Assembly (NCBI GenBank): GCA_035558335.1
Contig: DATMCM010000180.1
Location: 1-36,094, forward strand
Direction: 5' to 3'
Length of the DNA: 36,094 nt
Origin: Onstottus_B sp035558335
Lineage (GTDB): Bacteria; Acidobacteriota; Blastocatellia; UBA7656
The translations under genes were made by a program, and so were the position numbers. Below are positions 1 through 9,300 of this stretch, one piece after another. The notes below the pieces were generated by a model, which ran no database searches, was not told where the DNA came from, and was given only the letters and a program-made list of their open reading frames with translations. Every line of letters starts with the position of its first letter. The first letter of the stretch is position 1.

Positions 1-156
1 TACAAGGGCAAGGAGATGCCAGATGGCTTCCATTCCCTTGCGTTTCGCGTTACTTATCGCGGGGATGGACGGACGCTGACCGACGAGGAAGTGACGACGA
101 AACACTCTCGGATCCGGGAACTGATGAAGGAGCGCTTCAACGCTGTGCTTCGGTAG
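1..156 (+). CDS. pheT: Phenylalanyl-tRNA synthetase beta subunit, C-terminal end (partial)
   Basis: The window opens inside a gene; the first 51 codons in frame 1 run to a TAG at 154-156. The residues match the end of the ferredoxin-fold anticodon-binding (FDX-ACB) domain that closes bacterial PheT: a DGFHSLAFRVTYR strand, then RTLTDEEV, then a final helix with HSRIRELMKERF. In known PheT proteins this domain contacts the tRNA-Phe anticodon stem while the alpha subunit holds the active site. The gene lies about 100 bases upstream of the coiled-coil and zapA genes on the same strand. Only the tail is visible, so completeness of the rest cannot be judged. Confidence 0.85.
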   Translation, partial: YKGKEMPDGFHSLAFRVTYRGDGRTLTDEEVTTKHSRIRELMKERFNAVLR

Positions 157-259
157 GGTGATTGTGAAAAAGGCGCGCTAGCAAAGATGAACACCAGGGA
201 AATCGGTCCAATATCCGGGTGTCCAGCTTATTTTGATTTCGGGCTTGAAAGGGGGTTCG

Positions 260-610
260 GTGAGCGGAAACTACGGTCTCGAGAGATTCTCGCACCTTGA
301 GGACAAGATCTACCGGACTATCGAACAGATAAAGCGCGAGCGGCAGCAGCGCGAGTCTCTCGAGCAGGAGCTCGCAAGTCTGCGCGGGAAAATAGGCACA
401 GAAAGCGCAGGCAAAGAACGCCTGGAATCGCTGGAGCTTGAGCTTGCGAGTCTGCGCGGACAAGTCGACAAGTTGAGCGGTGATAAGGAGCGGCTCGAAT
501 CGCAGCTTCGGCGGATGTTAGGAGAGCGTCACAAGATCAAGCACAAGGTCGAAGGGATGCTGGACACTATCATTAGAATCGACCCCGAAGCTGAGGCAGC
601 GAAGAGGTGA
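260..610 (+). CDS. Short coiled-coil protein, ZapB-like, upstream of zapA
   Basis: This reading frame encodes a highly charged, almost wholly helical protein. From about residue 10 to 95 it shows leucine/glutamate heptads (LEQELASLRG, then LELELASLRG), so an internal repeat and a long coiled coil are visible. I chose the GTG at 260 because AAAGGGGG lies about 6 bases upstream; an in-frame TTG at 233 would add nine residues but lacks such a site. It follows pheT and precedes zapA by 77 bases. By position and coiled-coil character it resembles the ZapB-like proteins that pair with ZapA at the FtsZ ring, but coiled coils are a weak basis for homology. The role in division is an inference. Confidence 0.7.
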   Translation: MSGNYGLERFSHLEDKIYRTIEQIKRERQQRESLEQELASLRGKIGTESAGKERLESLELELASLRGQVDKLSGDKERLESQLRRMLGERHKIKHKVEGMLDTIIRIDPEAEAAKR

Positions 611-687
611 GCTGGTCTGCGCAACATGCTTCGACCGAACTCGACCTGCAATTCCAATTGTTGAAATTCTGACAACCTCGACGAGCT

Positions 688-1002
688 ATGGATAATAACC
701 CGAGCCCATCCTACAAGGTCGTGATATACAATCAGACCTACAATCTCCGAAGCGATCACGGTGAAGAGTACATACACGAGCTCGCCGAGTATGTCGACAA
801 GCGAATGAACGAGATTGCCAGCGCGAGCATGACTGTTGATTCACTTCGAGTCGCGATCCTCGCGGCGCTGCAAATTGCTGATGAGCTATATCAGTCTCGG
901 CGTGAGATGAAGGAAACCGATGATGAGATAGCCGAGAGAAGTGGCAAGTATGCCGATCTTCTCGATCAGTTCTTGAGGTCCGAAGTCGTTGAGTCCAAGT
1001 AG
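688..1002 (+). CDS. zapA: Cell division protein ZapA
   Basis: The 104-residue product has the ZapA layout. An N-terminal beta-rich globular part (YKVVIYNQTYNLRSDHGEEYIHELAEYVDKRMNEI, residues 9-43, shown here only as a landmark) is followed by a helix (DSLRVAILAALQIADELYQ) and a charged C-terminal coiled coil. ZapA family proteins form antiparallel dimers and tetramers that cross-link FtsZ filaments at midcell. Length is normal for the family. No good Shine-Dalgarno site precedes the ATG at 688, so translation may be coupled to the upstream coiled-coil gene or start without one. Synteny with pheT supports the call. Confidence 0.88.
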   Translation: MDNNPSPSYKVVIYNQTYNLRSDHGEEYIHELAEYVDKRMNEIASASMTVDSLRVAILAALQIADELYQSRREMKETDDEIAERSGKYADLLDQFLRSEVVESK

Positions 1003-1031
1003 CCCGCCCGTGTGAGTTTCTAACCCGCCAA

Positions 1032-1403
1032 TCAACGGCCTCGATTTGAACTAAGTCTGTACGCGTCCCTGAGCCACCCAGTCAGTTCGCTATCAACATC
1101 GGCAAGCGGTCTAAGCCGTACTTCATGATGGAATCGGTTAGCCGATATCTGCTCGCTCTTGTAAACTCGCGCGCTCACCAGCTTGCGGTCACTCTTGATG
1201 GTCAGAATGAGTGAGTCCTTGCGAGTCGCGACGCCCGCCAGCGCGTTGGCATTGACGAGATGAATCGAGGTCTTCTTGGGCTCTTCAATCACCGGGCCAA
1301 TTTGCTGAATCGCTTTCAGCAACCGGTCGTAGATCCTGCGCACGACTTGGTCCTTGCTTGAAAAATGGCTGTCAACGGTAAAGCCATTCTGTTGCTTATT
1401 CAT
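1032..1403 (-). CDS. DUF5655 domain protein
   Basis: The 123-residue product starts at the ATG complementary to 1401-1403. A longer frame runs upstream but overlaps purE and has no conserved look. Recognisable DUF5655 features are the opening VDSHFSSKDQVVRRIYDRLL, the EEPKKTSIHLV segment near residue 40, the LTIKSDRKL strand, a KSEQISANRFHHEVRL block and a closing LTGWLRDAYRLS helix. The family is uncharacterised; some members occur as domains next to methyltransferases or restriction-type proteins. It lies 64 bases downstream of purE on the same strand, so the two are probably co-transcribed. No catalytic role can be assigned. Confidence 0.8.
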   Translation of the reverse strand: MNKQQNGFTVDSHFSSKDQVVRRIYDRLLKAIQQIGPVIEEPKKTSIHLVNANALAGVATRKDSLILTIKSDRKLVSARVYKSEQISANRFHHEVRLRPLADVDSELTGWLRDAYRLSSNRGR

Positions 1404-1467
1404 AACAACTACCCCACTCGAACCGCAAATTGGCGAAGCTTGGTTGGAGCGCCGGATCGTCACACCG

Positions 1468-1959
1468 TCACGCGGTTCTTGGGTCCGGGTGTGCAAGGAT
1501 CGCCTCAGCTTGAGTCTCGCGGTAGCGACGAATCGCCTCGCGACACTCAGGATGTTTGGCCGAGAGTATTGCGGCCGCAAAAAGAGCGGCATTAATCGCG
1601 CCGGGCTTTCCAATCGCCAGCGTGGCCACCGGGATTCCCGCGGGCATCTGCACCATAGACAACAACGAATCCAAGCCTTTCAACGATTTTGATTCCATCG
1701 GCACACCCAGCACAGGCAGCAAAGTCTTCGCCGCCGCGACGCCCGCAAGATGGGCGGCTCCGCCGGCCGCGGCAATGATCGCTTCAAGGCCTCGTTGTTC
1801 AGCCGACTCGACATATTCGAAAAGCTGATCTGGAGTGCGGTGTGCCGACAATACTCGTACTTCAAAAGCAACTCCCAGCGACTCGAGCGTCTGCGCTGCG
1901 TGTGCCATCGTTTCCCAATCGGATTTGGATCCCATTATTACCCCAACCAAAGGCTGCAT
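1468..1959 (-). CDS. purE: N5-carboxyaminoimidazole ribonucleotide mutase (PurE)
   Basis: PurE catalyses the conversion of N5-CAIR to CAIR in purine biosynthesis. The 163-residue protein has the class I signature: GVIMGSKSDWETM at the N-terminus (phosphate loop), VLSAHRTP with the catalytic His at about residue 40, AAAGGAAHLAGV, and PVLGVPMES. Length fits class I PurE. AAAGGGAC lies a few bases upstream of the ATG at 1959. purK is not adjacent; the downstream neighbour is a DUF5655 gene. A -10 TATAAT about 60 bases upstream gives a plausible promoter. Confidence 0.95.
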   Translation of the reverse strand: MQPLVGVIMGSKSDWETMAHAAQTLESLGVAFEVRVLSAHRTPDQLFEYVESAEQRGLEAIIAAAGGAAHLAGVAAAKTLLPVLGVPMESKSLKGLDSLLSMVQMPAGIPVATLAIGKPGAINAALFAAAILSAKHPECREAIRRYRETQAEAILAHPDPRTA

Positions 1960-2016
1960 AGTGGTTAAGTCCCTTTCGAGTAATTAGCGTTCCGGCGCCG
2001 CAAAGTCAGAGCCGTG

Positions 2017-2044
2017 ATTATAGCTGCCATCCACGATCAAGCAA
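2017..2044 (-). promoter_or_regulatory. Candidate sigma-70 promoter for purE
   Basis: On the minus strand a perfect TATAAT (complement of 2017-2022) follows TTGCTT (complement of 2039-2044) with a 16-base spacer. The transcript would start near 2010 and have a leader of about 50 bases. I saw no purine-riboswitch-like fold in it. Confidence 0.55.
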
Positions 2045-2236
2045 AATACGTTCGAGGTCTAAACGTCCTGGCACGCCCCATTATCGGTAAGACATGCCGA
2101 GACTAATGCCGAGAGTGAAAGCTCTAGCCTGTCAGATCTCGAGCGCTAAACCAAAATTGAACTCTGAAGTTCACACGCTTCGGCACAGGATTTCAAGTCT
2201 AACTTGTCCTTGACCCTAAGGAGGCCGTGGCGGAGA

Positions 2237-3157
2237 ATGCCGTGGATGTCAAAGAAGACAGTCGAAGACGCTGTTGAGATAGCTGCGCAGCTCGAAGAAC
2301 AGTTGCGGTTTTATCGCGACATCGGAGTTAGCGACTTCGGTGGCGCCCGTCACAACACGAAAGCAGCTCTCGGAGCTGATTCTGGGGTTTGCGCCTCTCC
2401 GGCTCTTGCAACCGCTCTGGACGAAGTGATCGCTGGGGAATCCGCCGATAACGACGACCATCCAACCAATCATCCGGCGACACAAACCACAACGGCGCGC
2501 ACGAAGCAGGCAGCGTTGTTCGGCGACCTCGCTCTTGCAAGCGAAATGAGTAACTCGCGCTCGACGGGCTCGTCGCTCCCCGTACTAGAAACACGCGACG
2601 CGTCTCTTGAAGCTATTCGCGAAGACATTGGGGATTGTCGTCGTTGCAAGCTTCATGAGCATCGGAAGACCATTGTCTTCGGGGAGGGAAACCCCGCGGC
2701 GAAGCTTTTTTTCATCGGTGAGGGCCCAGGCGCCGAAGAAGATGCAACCGGCCGCCCGTTCGTTGGACGCGCGGGGCAGTTACTCGACAAAATCATCGCG
2801 GCCATAGGCCTCAGACGCGAGGATGTTTACATCGCCAATGTCGTCAAATGCCGCCCTCCCGGGAATCGCACGCCGGAGCGCGACGAGGTGGATACGTGTG
2901 AGCAGTTCGTCTACCGACAGATCGCTTTCGTTAGGCCGAAGGTCATCGTCGCGCTCGGTTCCCCGGCTTTTCAGTGTCTGATGAGAACGCGCGAATCGAT
3001 TTCCAGAGCACGCGGTTCTTGGCGTGATCTGAACGGAGTGAAGGTAATGCCTACATTTCATCCGGCTTTCTTATTGCGCTCACCCGATAAGAAGCGTGAG
3101 GTCTGGGATGACATGAAGAAGGTGCGCGACTACTTGAACGAGTCAGGGGAGTCTTAG
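2237..3157 (+). CDS. Family 4 uracil-DNA glycosylase with N-terminal extension
   Basis: This enzyme removes uracil from DNA to start base excision repair. The glycosylase domain fills roughly the last 190 residues. It has the four Fe-S cysteines (CRRC, then CR...TC with 15 residues between the last two), motif A GEGPGAEEDATGRPFVGRAG, the NVVKCRPPGNRTP block and motif B FHPAFLLR. The first 120 or so residues are a helix (KKTVEDAVEIAAQLEEQL) followed by a long Ala/Thr/Asp-rich linker. Such leaders are seen in some family 4 proteins, but I assign no function to this one. AAGGAGG at 2218-2224 points to ATG 2237 or 2246; a TTG at 2204 is less likely. The gene is convergent with the zinc-ribbon gene. 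Confidence 0.9.
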   Translation: MPWMSKKTVEDAVEIAAQLEEQLRFYRDIGVSDFGGARHNTKAALGADSGVCASPALATALDEVIAGESADNDDHPTNHPATQTTTARTKQAALFGDLALASEMSNSRSTGSSLPVLETRDASLEAIREDIGDCRRCKLHEHRKTIVFGEGNPAAKLFFIGEGPGAEEDATGRPFVGRAGQLLDKIIAAIGLRREDVYIANVVKCRPPGNRTPERDEVDTCEQFVYRQIAFVRPKVIVALGSPAFQCLMRTRESISRARGSWRDLNGVKVMPTFHPAFLLRSPDKKREVWDDMKKVRDYLNESGES

Positions 3158-3218
3158 ATGGCTTGTAGTCAGCCTGCGCGGTGCGGTGAAACGAAGTCAA
3201 AAAAGCAAACGCTTGTGC

Positions 3219-3560
3219 CTAGGCAAGCGGGGCATGGACATGTGCCGTCGATGCTCGCATCCTTAAGAAGCAGTCGCGGCAATAGACAGGGCGACCCTGA
3301 GTTGGCCGGAACGGAACAGTAGTCTCAATGCCACACAATGCGCATCTGACGGTAACTTCGACGCGTTCGCGGGGGAAGGGCTGACCGAAGGCATGAATGT
3401 TTGCAGCGATGCGTTCGTTCTTCTTGCTCTTGCACGGTTTGCAACGCTTCGGATCGTTCTTCAATCCCTTATCCGCAAAAAAGAGCTGCTCACCCGCAGT
3501 GAAGACAAATTCCTCTCCACAGTCAATACATCGCAGCGTCTTGTCGTTGTACTCGTCCAC
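3219..3560 (-). CDS. Double zinc-ribbon protein
   Basis: The 113-residue product has two CxxC...CxxC units. The first is CIDCGEEF with RCKPCK (about residues 11-44) and the second is CALCGIETTVPF with VYCRDCF (about 73-98), joined by an ERVEVTVR linker. The block TTVPFRPTQGRPVYCRDC is characteristic of a widespread zinc-ribbon family in Acidobacteriota and Chloroflexota of unknown role, perhaps nucleic-acid or ribosome associated. The start is a GTG at 3560, fixed by an AGGAGG six bases upstream. It is a monocistronic minus-strand gene facing the UDG gene, with 61 bases between the stops. Confidence 0.85.
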   Translation of the reverse strand: MDEYNDKTLRCIDCGEEFVFTAGEQLFFADKGLKNDPKRCKPCKSKKNERIAANIHAFGQPFPRERVEVTVRCALCGIETTVPFRPTQGRPVYCRDCFLRMRASTAHVHAPLA

Positions 3561-4046
3561 TGTTGGCCTCCTATGCCGCGTTCAGAACGTTTGATGGCAT
3601 TGCACTCCCGCGTGAGAGCGTATCCGCTTTGTAATTGAGTAATTGGCAGGCTTAGCTGATAGCTCCCAAAGGTACGGAGCAGGATGACACAAATTAGAAC
3701 TGCTCTTGCGAACTTTCTCAGCGAGCCCGCTGACTGCCTAAATAGTGTAAGATATGAAGCCAACCTGATCGGCTGCCTGCCATTATCGCCTTATTTGAAG
3801 AGCTGTCAAGCAGTTTATAGATACCCCTGCCGACCTTGTGCCAGTACGTCTGATGGCAATTGGTAGCAGTTAGACGCAGGTTCGGACCGATGAGCAGTTA
3901 ATTGTTCTCAGTGATCATTTCCTCGCACGCGCGGCGGCCTTTATTATTGACTTGCGATTGAGACTTTGGTAGTTTCGGCCCAGTCGAGCCATCGGCCCCT
4001 AAGAGCAACCCCGGCCAGATCCCCACCACTTCCCCAAGGAGATGCA
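3561..4046. other. Long intergenic region, divergent promoters
   Basis: About 490 bases separate the zinc-ribbon gene (-) from the secreted FlgT-like gene (+). Short open frames here (for example 3684-3866) lack ribosome sites and conserved character, so I do not call them genes. Apart from the promoter candidate at 3947-3975 and the AAGGAG at 4036-4041, I see nothing that explains its length. Confidence 0.5.
3947..3975 (+). promoter_or_regulatory. Candidate promoter for the FlgT-like secreted protein
   Basis: TTGACT at 3947-3952 (5 of 6 to the -35 consensus) is followed after 17 bases by TAGTTT at 3970-3975, a weak -10. The leader would be about 65 bases before the ATG at 4047. Confidence 0.4.
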
Positions 4047-4970
4047 ATGAAAGGCATAGCCCGTTTAACCATCGTGTTGATCGCTGTGTTTCTCGCGTCC
4101 GCGTGGCAAGTAGTCGTAGCTCAGCAGCCTAACGCGGAACAGTCAGATCCGATAGCAAAAAGATCCGATTTGTACTGCACCGGCTTTATTGCCGAGGCAC
4201 CGCCTCGCGGGGACCTACAGGTGATTGGCGCTGAGACTGAGAATATCAAGGCCACGTTTGCGCAGGGTGATGTAGTCTTTCTCAACCACGGGCGCGGAGC
4301 GGGAGTGCAACCTGGCGCGGTTTACTACATCATCCGTCCCATCGGCGAAGTGAAGCACCCGTTTACCAAGAAGAAGCTAGGCTATTTCGTCCGAGAGTTG
4401 GGGATGCTCAGGGTCATCGAAGTACAAGACCACACATCAACCGCCGAGATAACCGTCTCATGTGATACGGTCGAACTCGGCGACTTGCTCAAACCTTATC
4501 AAGAGTTTGTCGGGCCTGGACCGCGCGATGCGCGGCCTCTTCCTCGTTACAGCGAAGGATCGGGTGGAACTAAAGGTCAGATCGTGATGGCGCCCGGATA
4601 CCACGAAAACCTATCTGCCAACCGTGTCGTCTTCCTAGATCTTGGTAATGATGATAGTGTACATGCTGGCGATTATTTTACCATCTACCGCGAAATCGGC
4701 GCGCACGAAGGAGTCACGAATACTCCGGGAGATAACGTCGTCAATCGTCGAAGCGACGGCTACGAGAGCGATCGCTACCGCGGCGGTGATATTTCAGTTC
4801 AGGCTACGCGTGATCTTCGCAATAATGTGCTGGCCCAACGACCAGCTATCCCACGCAAGGTTCTTGGCGAGCTGATCGTGCTTAAGGTCGAGAAGAACTC
4901 CTCGGTCGCGATGATTACCCGGACAACCTCTGAGGTCAACATCGGCGATTGGGTTGAACGCGCCAACTGA
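4047..4970 (+). CDS. Secreted protein with two FlgT-C-like beta repeats
   Basis: The start at 4047 is fixed by AAGGAG at 4036-4041; an 81-base in-frame extension upstream looks spurious. The 307-residue product begins with a signal peptide (MKGIARLTIVLIAVFLASAW, then VVVAQQ). Two similar beta-rich units follow, at about residues 44-150 and 177-305. Each has a GDVVFLN or NRVVFLDLG strand, a Gxx.Y.I.R segment (PGAVYYIIRP, AGDYFTIYRE), LG.L.VI or LGEL.VLKV, and an ending with ELGD or NIGDW. This pattern resembles the C-terminal domain of FlgT and related LysM-associated secreted proteins, but no flagellar genes are nearby. A periplasmic or outer-membrane-associated location is likely; function is unknown. 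Confidence 0.7.
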   Translation: MKGIARLTIVLIAVFLASAWQVVVAQQPNAEQSDPIAKRSDLYCTGFIAEAPPRGDLQVIGAETENIKATFAQGDVVFLNHGRGAGVQPGAVYYIIRPIGEVKHPFTKKKLGYFVRELGMLRVIEVQDHTSTAEITVSCDTVELGDLLKPYQEFVGPGPRDARPLPRYSEGSGGTKGQIVMAPGYHENLSANRVVFLDLGNDDSVHAGDYFTIYREIGAHEGVTNTPGDNVVNRRSDGYESDRYRGGDISVQATRDLRNNVLAQRPAIPRKVLGELIVLKVEKNSSVAMITRTTSEVNIGDWVERAN

Positions 4971-5237
4971 GACAAAGAGCTACGGGTCAGAAGCGAGAAC
5001 CATTCCAGAACTCCTTCTGGCCCGAGAGCTTGGTCGCGCCTTAGCGACGCTCACCCACCGTGTCGCACGGTTTGACTTTCCTACGGAACTTCCTTCCACC
5101 GCGACTAGCGGACCCTCCCTACTAAACAGAATTGGGCGCTTTCAGTGTGAAATGGACTTGCGCAGGCTTGGCGAGGGAATATAATCTGCACGTTGAAGTT
5201 AGCGATGTCATCTAGTTCCGAATCGAGAGGACCGCAA

Positions 5238-6299
5238 ATGATCCGACATAGAATAGCTTACGTGCTCACGTTGATTTGCTTACTTCTTGGATCCGTGTTT
5301 GTCGGGCCTGCGCGCGCATATCTTGCAACGCAGGCCAGCGACCAGGCGGACAAGCCAAAAAAGAATAAGGCCGACAAGGAAAAGAAGGACAAGAGCAAGA
5401 ACGATCAGGCGTCCAATACCGATAAGAGTGCCGGGCGCGCCGTTTTGTGGGAAGAGCCCACCGATATCGAGAGCCGCGATTTGTTCAACGGTCCTGATGG
5501 TGCTGAGGGCGCTCCAGACCCGAAAAGCAAATTCACGTTCATCGGCCGCTCGAAGTCGGGGACTTCGGAGAAAATCGAGGTTGATGATGACCGTGGTAGA
5601 CACTGGCAAGTGAAGTTCGGGGCCGAGGCCAGGCCTTCTCCATCGGCGGCGCGGATCGTCTGGGCGGCCGGTTATCACGTCGACACCGACTACTTCGTTA
5701 AGGAAACCCACATCGAAGGCAGAGGAGGATTCGACATTTGGGATGTGAGATTCAAACGAAAGGACGATGGCTTCAAGGAAGTGGGAACTTGGTCTTGGCA
5801 CTTAAATCCGTTTGCTGGCACCCGAGAGCTTCAGGGCTTGAAGGTGTTGATGGCGTTGCTGAACAACTGGGATCTGAAGGAAGTAAATAACAAGATTGTG
5901 CACCCCTCTAAGAAGAGTGGCGGCGACAAGAGCGAACAGATCTACTATGTTTCGGATTTGGGTGGCACCCTCGGAAAAACTGGATCACCCTTCCGAAAGA
6001 TCCCGGGCTTCCAAAGTGCTCCCGCCGGTTCGAAAGGTGAGCCAGGACAATATGCCGATCAGGTATTCATCAGCGGGGTGCGCAACGGCGAGGTCGTCTT
6101 CAACTACAAGGGTAAAGATCCGAAGGCACTTGGAGGCGTCACGGTTGCCAACGCCCGTTGGATGGGAGATCTACTTGGCCGGCTATCGGACAAACAACTC
6201 TCGGATGCATTCCGCGCAGGTGGATTCACCGATTGGGAGGTGACAACCTACGTTCGGACTGTGCGGGCGCGAATCAATGAACTGAAAAACCTGAAATAA
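5238..6299 (+). CDS. Secreted protein with atypical kinase-like (HipA/FAM20-type) motifs
   Basis: The 353-residue product starts at ATG 5238, preceded by GAGAGGA; a further in-frame ATG at 5193 has no ribosome site. Residues 1-30 form a signal peptide ending near ARAYLA, followed by a Lys/Asp-rich linker (35-65). In the folded part three blocks resemble atypical kinases: WQVKFG with Lys126 followed by a helix SAARIVWAAGY; NWDLKEVNN (210-218) where a catalytic loop would be; and YYVSDLGGTLG with Asp240 where the metal-binding Asp would be. This order fits HipA, CotH or FAM20-like folds, but overall similarity is low and I could not test it. It ends in a strong terminator. It is probably exported. 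A non-catalytic relative of the fold is the main alternative. Confidence 0.6.
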   Translation: MIRHRIAYVLTLICLLLGSVFVGPARAYLATQASDQADKPKKNKADKEKKDKSKNDQASNTDKSAGRAVLWEEPTDIESRDLFNGPDGAEGAPDPKSKFTFIGRSKSGTSEKIEVDDDRGRHWQVKFGAEARPSPSAARIVWAAGYHVDTDYFVKETHIEGRGGFDIWDVRFKRKDDGFKEVGTWSWHLNPFAGTRELQGLKVLMALLNNWDLKEVNNKIVHPSKKSGGDKSEQIYYVSDLGGTLGKTGSPFRKIPGFQSAPAGSKGEPGQYADQVFISGVRNGEVVFNYKGKDPKALGGVTVANARWMGDLLGRLSDKQLSDAFRAGGFTDWEVTTYVRTVRARINELKNLK

Positions 6300-6328
6300 G
6301 TTGAGGCCGGTTCTGATCGGTCTAGCAC

Positions 6329-6354
6329 AAAGGGCGGCCGGCAGGCCGTCCTTT
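6329..6354. terminator. Intrinsic terminator between convergent genes
   Basis: AAAGGGCGGCC at 6329-6339 pairs with GGCCGTCCTTT at 6344-6354 around a GGCA loop (11 bp with one G-T pair), followed by TGTTTGG. It sits 29 bases after the kinase-like gene and 11 bases before the end of the minus-strand chemoreceptor fusion, so it may serve both. Confidence 0.85.
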
Positions 6355-6365
6355 TGTTTGGATTG

Positions 6366-9300
6366 TTAGCGTCTTTCACCGTTTTTTGCAAACCACAAGT
6401 CCTTCGGCGAAACGAAAGGCGACAACAAATGCAAAGTCACGCCTTCGAGATCCGCTCGGTGGGCGACGAAGCTTCGGCGGTGTGCGAGAAATGCACACGG
6501 CGCGTCTTCGAGCAACAAGCGGGTAACTTCGCGATAGATTCCCTCTCGGTGCTCTCTATTCATCACCGATCTCGCTTCATCTGTTAAGCGATCCACTTCG
6601 TGGTTGGCGTAAGCGCCGACAAAAAGATCGCGATTGCGCGAGTTGAACAAGACGAAAGTGAAGTTGTCCGGGTCGGGATAGTCGGCGTACCAATCCCTAC
6701 CGGCGATGGGAACCATCCGCAGCTTCAGCGCTCGGCGCATCTCCTCGGCTACAACATATCGGAACTCGGCTCGGATGCCTACTTCGGCGAGATCGTCTTT
6801 TAGGCATTCGACTGCGCGGTTGACTGATTGCGGCCACCACACCTCCGTATCGAAGCCTCCACCGTAACCCGCCTCCTCAAGGAGCCCGCGTGCGCGCGCC
6901 GAATCGTGCTCGTACGCCCTCTCGGCCTGATGATATCCCAGGACTCCCGGTGGAATCGGACCTATTGCCGCCTCGGCCATTCCTCCATAGACCTGTTGCA
7001 GGAAACGGTCGCGGTCGATCGCGAAACATATTGCCTGCCTCACTCGCTGATCGTTTAACGGCGCCGTCTCGCAATCGAAGACAAGCATCCGCGTTTGAAG
7101 CTGCAAAGCCTCTAGTATGTGGACCTCAGCCGATCGCTCTTTCAATTCGTTGAGGTAAGTCAGCGGCAGATCGCTGGCATAGTCCAACGCGCCTTGCAGG
7201 AACGCATTGAAGATCTCGCCGGCGCTCATTCCAAAGCGGACAGTCAGCCGATCGACGTAAGGTTGCTCGGGATTCCAATAGTTAGCAAAGTGCTCGAGCT
7301 GAACATCTTTGCCGAGCACCGGCTCGACCACTCGGAACGGACCGGTACCAATCGGACGAATGGAGAAGTCGGGCGTCGGGCGCTCGACTTCTTCGCGCGG
7401 CAGGATATACCCGTAGTCCATGCACAGCGTTGACAGAAAAAACGCGACTGGCTGCGTCAACTCAATCCTTATTACTTGCTCGCCGACTATCCTGATTCCC
7501 GCCACCGAGTCGGTCTCACCGGAGATGAACTGCTCAGCGCCTGCTATGGGCCTGAAAACCCACGCAGCGGCTTCTTCGTTCTGGCGCATCTGGCGCTCGA
7601 ACGAGTACTTCACATCGTCGGCGCGGACCCGGCGGCCGTTGTGGAAGCGAGCATTCTCTCGCAAATGAAAGGTGTAGACTCGACCGTCGGGTGAGGTCTC
7701 CCAGCGTTCGGCCACTGCAGGCCTTATCTCAGCACGTTCGCCAAACTGTACAAGGCCTTCGAAGATGTTTGACATAACCTCGACTCGCGAGATCGAGGAA
7801 ATCGCTGCCGGGTCGAGCGTCATTTGTGAGGTGCGCAATGCGAAGCGGAGATGACCGCCGCGATCAGGCGCCGGCAACTGAAACGTTTCAACCTCGCGAT
7901 TCAGCAGCTCGGCTTCGCGTACCAGAAGATCAACCGCGCTATTGATTCCAGATATCGAAGCCTGATTCCGATTTACAACTTCCTTAATGGTTTCAATCGC
8001 TCGCAGTACCTGGTCAGCTCCAGCCGATTGTTCGTCGGAAGCGAGACCGATATGCTCTACGACGCTGGTGAGTTTTTCCATTGCATCGGCTATGTATCTT
8101 GAAACCCTCGCCTGTTCACCGGTGGCGCGCCGGACCTGCCCGGTCAACTCGCTCATATGTATCGCGCGTTCGCCAATCTGTCGCGAAGTGAGCGCCTGTT
8201 CGCTGGTCGCTCGTTCGATTCCGCGCGCTTGCTGACGCACAAGATCTGCGGCCTCGAGGACCGTGTGACTTTCGGAGGCTTGGATCGCCGTCGAGTCCGC
8301 AATCACTCGTATTCGATCGGAAGCTGCGTTGGTCTTCTCGCGGATCTCTGCTAGCAGGAGAGACGCTCTGGAAGCGAGATCGACTCCCTCGTCCGCTCGC
8401 TGACCGCCCACCGCCACGCGCTCGATGGTCTCAGCCACGTCCTCGCGAACCGACTTGATCATCTCTTCGATCTCGCGAGTTGAGGCGGAAGTGCGCTCGC
8501 TCAGCTCCTTGATCTCATCGGCCACAATGCGGAATCCGCGCCCCTGTGGTCCCGCCTGCGCAGCCAGGATTGCTGCGTTTAGCGCCAGTAAGTGAGTTCG
8601 GTCTGCGATCTCGTTGATCACATGAGTGACTTCGCCAATCTGGTCGGACCGCTTTCCAAGGCGAGCGATCGTCTCGGTTGCAGCGTCGATTGCATTTTTG
8701 ATCTTGGACATGCTCGACGCAGTTTCGGCTACCAGTTTGCTTCCGGAGCTGGCCGAACGTGCGACCTCCTCGGCGAGCACCGTAGTCTCGTTTACCGAAT
8801 TACCTATGCTATGCGTCGAGTTGTCGATTGCCTCCATCGCACGGGCGGTTTTTTCAGCCGACTCGGCAAGCGCTTCGGTGGATTCGGCCACTTTGCGAAC
8901 GCTCACCGCCATATCGTCAATCGCGGTTGCCGTTTCTTCGACGAACTGAGCCAGCTCATCGGCGTTTTCCGAGACGTGATTGATCGACATTGCCATCTGC
9001 ATAACGGATGCGGAAGTCGATTGTGATAGCTTCGCCAGCGTTTGAACGCTATTGCCAACCGAGTGCATGGACGCGTTGATCTCCGATATCGAAGTTGAAG
9101 TCTCTTCGACGGACTTTGCTTCGTCGATCACGCCTGCTGAAAGCGTCTGAGTCCCTCGGAGCACCTCACCGACAACGGCTTCGATCGAATCGGCGGCGCG
9201 CTGGAGGCGGCCTACGATGTAGCGCAGCCGTCGCGCGAGCCCATCGAGGTTCAGAAGTAGTTGGCGGTCAGTCCCATTCTGATCGAGGTGACTCCCATTA

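Noticed and set aside
3200..3235. CGCTTG/CAAGCG pairing between the UDG and zinc-ribbon stops
   Set aside because: The stem is short and interrupted, lacks a T-tract and extends into the zinc-ribbon coding end, so I do not call a terminator.
4954..5184. 76-codon plus-strand frame between the two secreted-protein genes
   Set aside because: No Shine-Dalgarno sequence, overlap with the end of the upstream gene, and no conserved pattern. I treat 4971-5237 as non-coding.
8592..9026. 144-codon plus-strand frame inside the chemoreceptor fusion
   Set aside because: It overlaps the heptad-repeat region of a well-supported minus-strand gene; the Cys/Gly/His-rich product is the antisense reading of Ala/Ser codons.
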